Shown here: piece by piece, positions 14,714 through 15,553 of the stretch
Numbering within the stretch: position 1 is the first letter of the stretch
Layout of the letters: each line of letters begins with the position of its first letter
From: JBFEYJ01 sp041562215
GTDB taxonomy: Bacteria; Pseudomonadota; Gammaproteobacteria; Thiohalomonadales; Thiohalomonadaceae
Direction of reading: 5' to 3'
Assembly: GCA_041562215.1 (NCBI GenBank)
Contig: JBFEYJ010000054.1
Location: 1-15,553 of the forward strand
DNA length: 15,553 bases
Made by a program: the position numbers and the translations under genes
Notes under the pieces: model-generated
What the model was told of the DNA's origin: nothing
Databases searched by the model: none
What the model saw: the letters and a program-made list of their open reading frames with translations, nothing else

Positions 14714-15553
14714 TTAGCCTTCATGCCTGAAGAATAGAACAGACAACGGCGGCAGGTTGAGGTTGAGCGAGAAAGGTCTGCCATAGGCACCCACCGGTGC
14801 GGCTTGCAGACCGCCCATGTTGCCCCATCCGGAACCACCGTAATTCGTCGCATCACTGTTCAGAACCTCATGCCACCAGCCATCCTGCGGGACGCCCACA
14901 CGGTAGTTGCTGCGTGGAACGGGGGTGAAGTTGCACACCACCAGCATGGTGCTGCCGCCATCCTCACCCTTGCGGATAAAGCTGAGTGTGCTGTCTTCCC
15001 AGTTGTTGCAGTCGATCCATTCGAAACCAGCCGGGTCGAAATCCCGTTGGTGCAGGGCCGGTTCGCTGCGATAAAGGCGATTCAGATCGCGCACCCAGTG
15101 CAGCAGGCCCTGATGTGGTGTGTGCTCCAGCAGGTGCCACTGCAGGCTCTGTTCGTGATCCCACTCCTGCCACTGGCCGAACTCGCTGCCCATGAACAGC
15201 AGTTTCTTGCCGGGGTGGCCGAACTGATAGCCATAGAGGGCGCGCAGGTTGGCGAACTTCTGCCAGTCATCGCCCGGCATCTTGCCGATCATTGAGCCTT
15301 TTCCATGAACCACCTCGTCGTGGGAGAAGGGCAGCACAAAGTTTTCGTGAAAGGCGTATAGCAGACTGAAGGTGAGCTGTCCGTGGTGGTGGCGGCGGTA
15401 AATGGGATCTTTGCTGAAGTAGCTCAAGGTGTCGTGCATCCAGCCCATGTTCCATTTCAGACCGAAACCGAGTCCGCCCAGATAGGTTGGACGCGACACC
15501 ATTGGCCAGGCGGTGGACTCCTCGGCGATGGTCTGCACATCCGGATAATCGCG
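14714..15553 (-). CDS. glgB: 1,4-alpha-glucan branching enzyme GlgB, C-terminal part (5' end beyond window)
   Basis: The frame is open from the right edge (RDYPDVQTIAEEST) to TAA at 14716-14714, giving the last 279 residues of an enzyme that is usually about 630-740 residues long. GlgB cuts an alpha-1,4 chain and rejoins it as an alpha-1,6 branch. Visible GH13_9 hallmarks are the acid/base Glu in IAEESTAWPMVSRP, then GGLGFGLKWNMGWMHDTL, YRRHHHGQLTFSLLYAF, catalytic Asp in LPFSHDEVVHGKGSM, MPGDDWQKFANLRALYGY, KKLLFMGSEFGQWQEWDH and the C-terminal all-beta domain (VVCNFTPVPRSNYRVGVP). The nucleophile Asp and the N-terminal CBM48 modules lie outside the window. The GTG at 15538 is an internal codon, not a start. 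The gene is first in transcription order here and is followed by the 134-nt glgE leader. The reading frame is undamaged. Confidence 0.96.
   Translation of the reverse strand, partial: RDYPDVQTIAEESTAWPMVSRPTYLGGLGFGLKWNMGWMHDTLSYFSKDPIYRRHHHGQLTFSLLYAFHENFVLPFSHDEVVHGKGSMIGKMPGDDWQKFANLRALYGYQFGHPGKKLLFMGSEFGQWQEWDHEQSLQWHLLEHTPHQGLLHWVRDLNRLYRSEPALHQRDFDPAGFEWIDCNNWEDSTLSFIRKGEDGGSTMLVVCNFTPVPRSNYRVGVPQDGWWHEVLNSDATNYGGSGWGNMGGLQAAPVGAYGRPFSLNLNLPPLSVLFFRHEG

Overview
The window is one densely packed block of alpha-glucan and trehalose metabolism genes, all read from the minus strand (right to left). In transcription order it holds glgB (5' end cut by the right edge), glgE, a treS-maltokinase fusion, glgC, glgX/treX, treZ and a malQ-treY fusion (3' end cut by the left edge). 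No RNA gene, mobile element or CRISPR array was seen. Long reading frames on the plus strand are antisense shadows of these genes. The moderately GC-rich base composition, E. coli-like long MalQ and fused MalQ-TreY suggest a proteobacterium, probably a gammaproteobacterium. That placement is inference and of low confidence.

Layout: 15553-14714 is the C-terminal part of GlgB. 14713-14580 is a 134-nt leader/intergenic region with complementary Shine-Dalgarno/anti-Shine-Dalgarno segments. 14579-12585 is glgE. 12584-12400 is a second gap with little clear content. 12399-9058 is treS-mak. 9065-7809 is glgC, overlapping treS-mak by 8 nt. 7802-5652 is glgX, 6 nt after glgC. 5655-3817 is treZ, with an ATGA overlap with glgX. 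3820 to beyond position 1 is malQ-treY, with an ATGA overlap with treZ. The last five genes therefore look like one translationally coupled unit.

Function: the cluster encodes both directions of a trehalose-glucan cycle. TreS turns trehalose into maltose, the fused maltokinase makes maltose 1-phosphate, GlgE extends linear alpha-1,4-glucan and GlgB branches it (the GlgE pathway). In the other direction GlgX/TreX debranches glucan, TreY makes the terminal alpha,alpha-1,1 bond, TreZ releases trehalose, and MalQ reshuffles short maltodextrins. GlgC supplies ADP-glucose, but no glycogen synthase, GlgM or phosphorylase lies in the window.

The points most worth a second look are the possible three-segment translational switch ahead of glgE and the MalQ-TreY fusion. 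The fusion is rare, but to my knowledge it is an already catalogued protein architecture.
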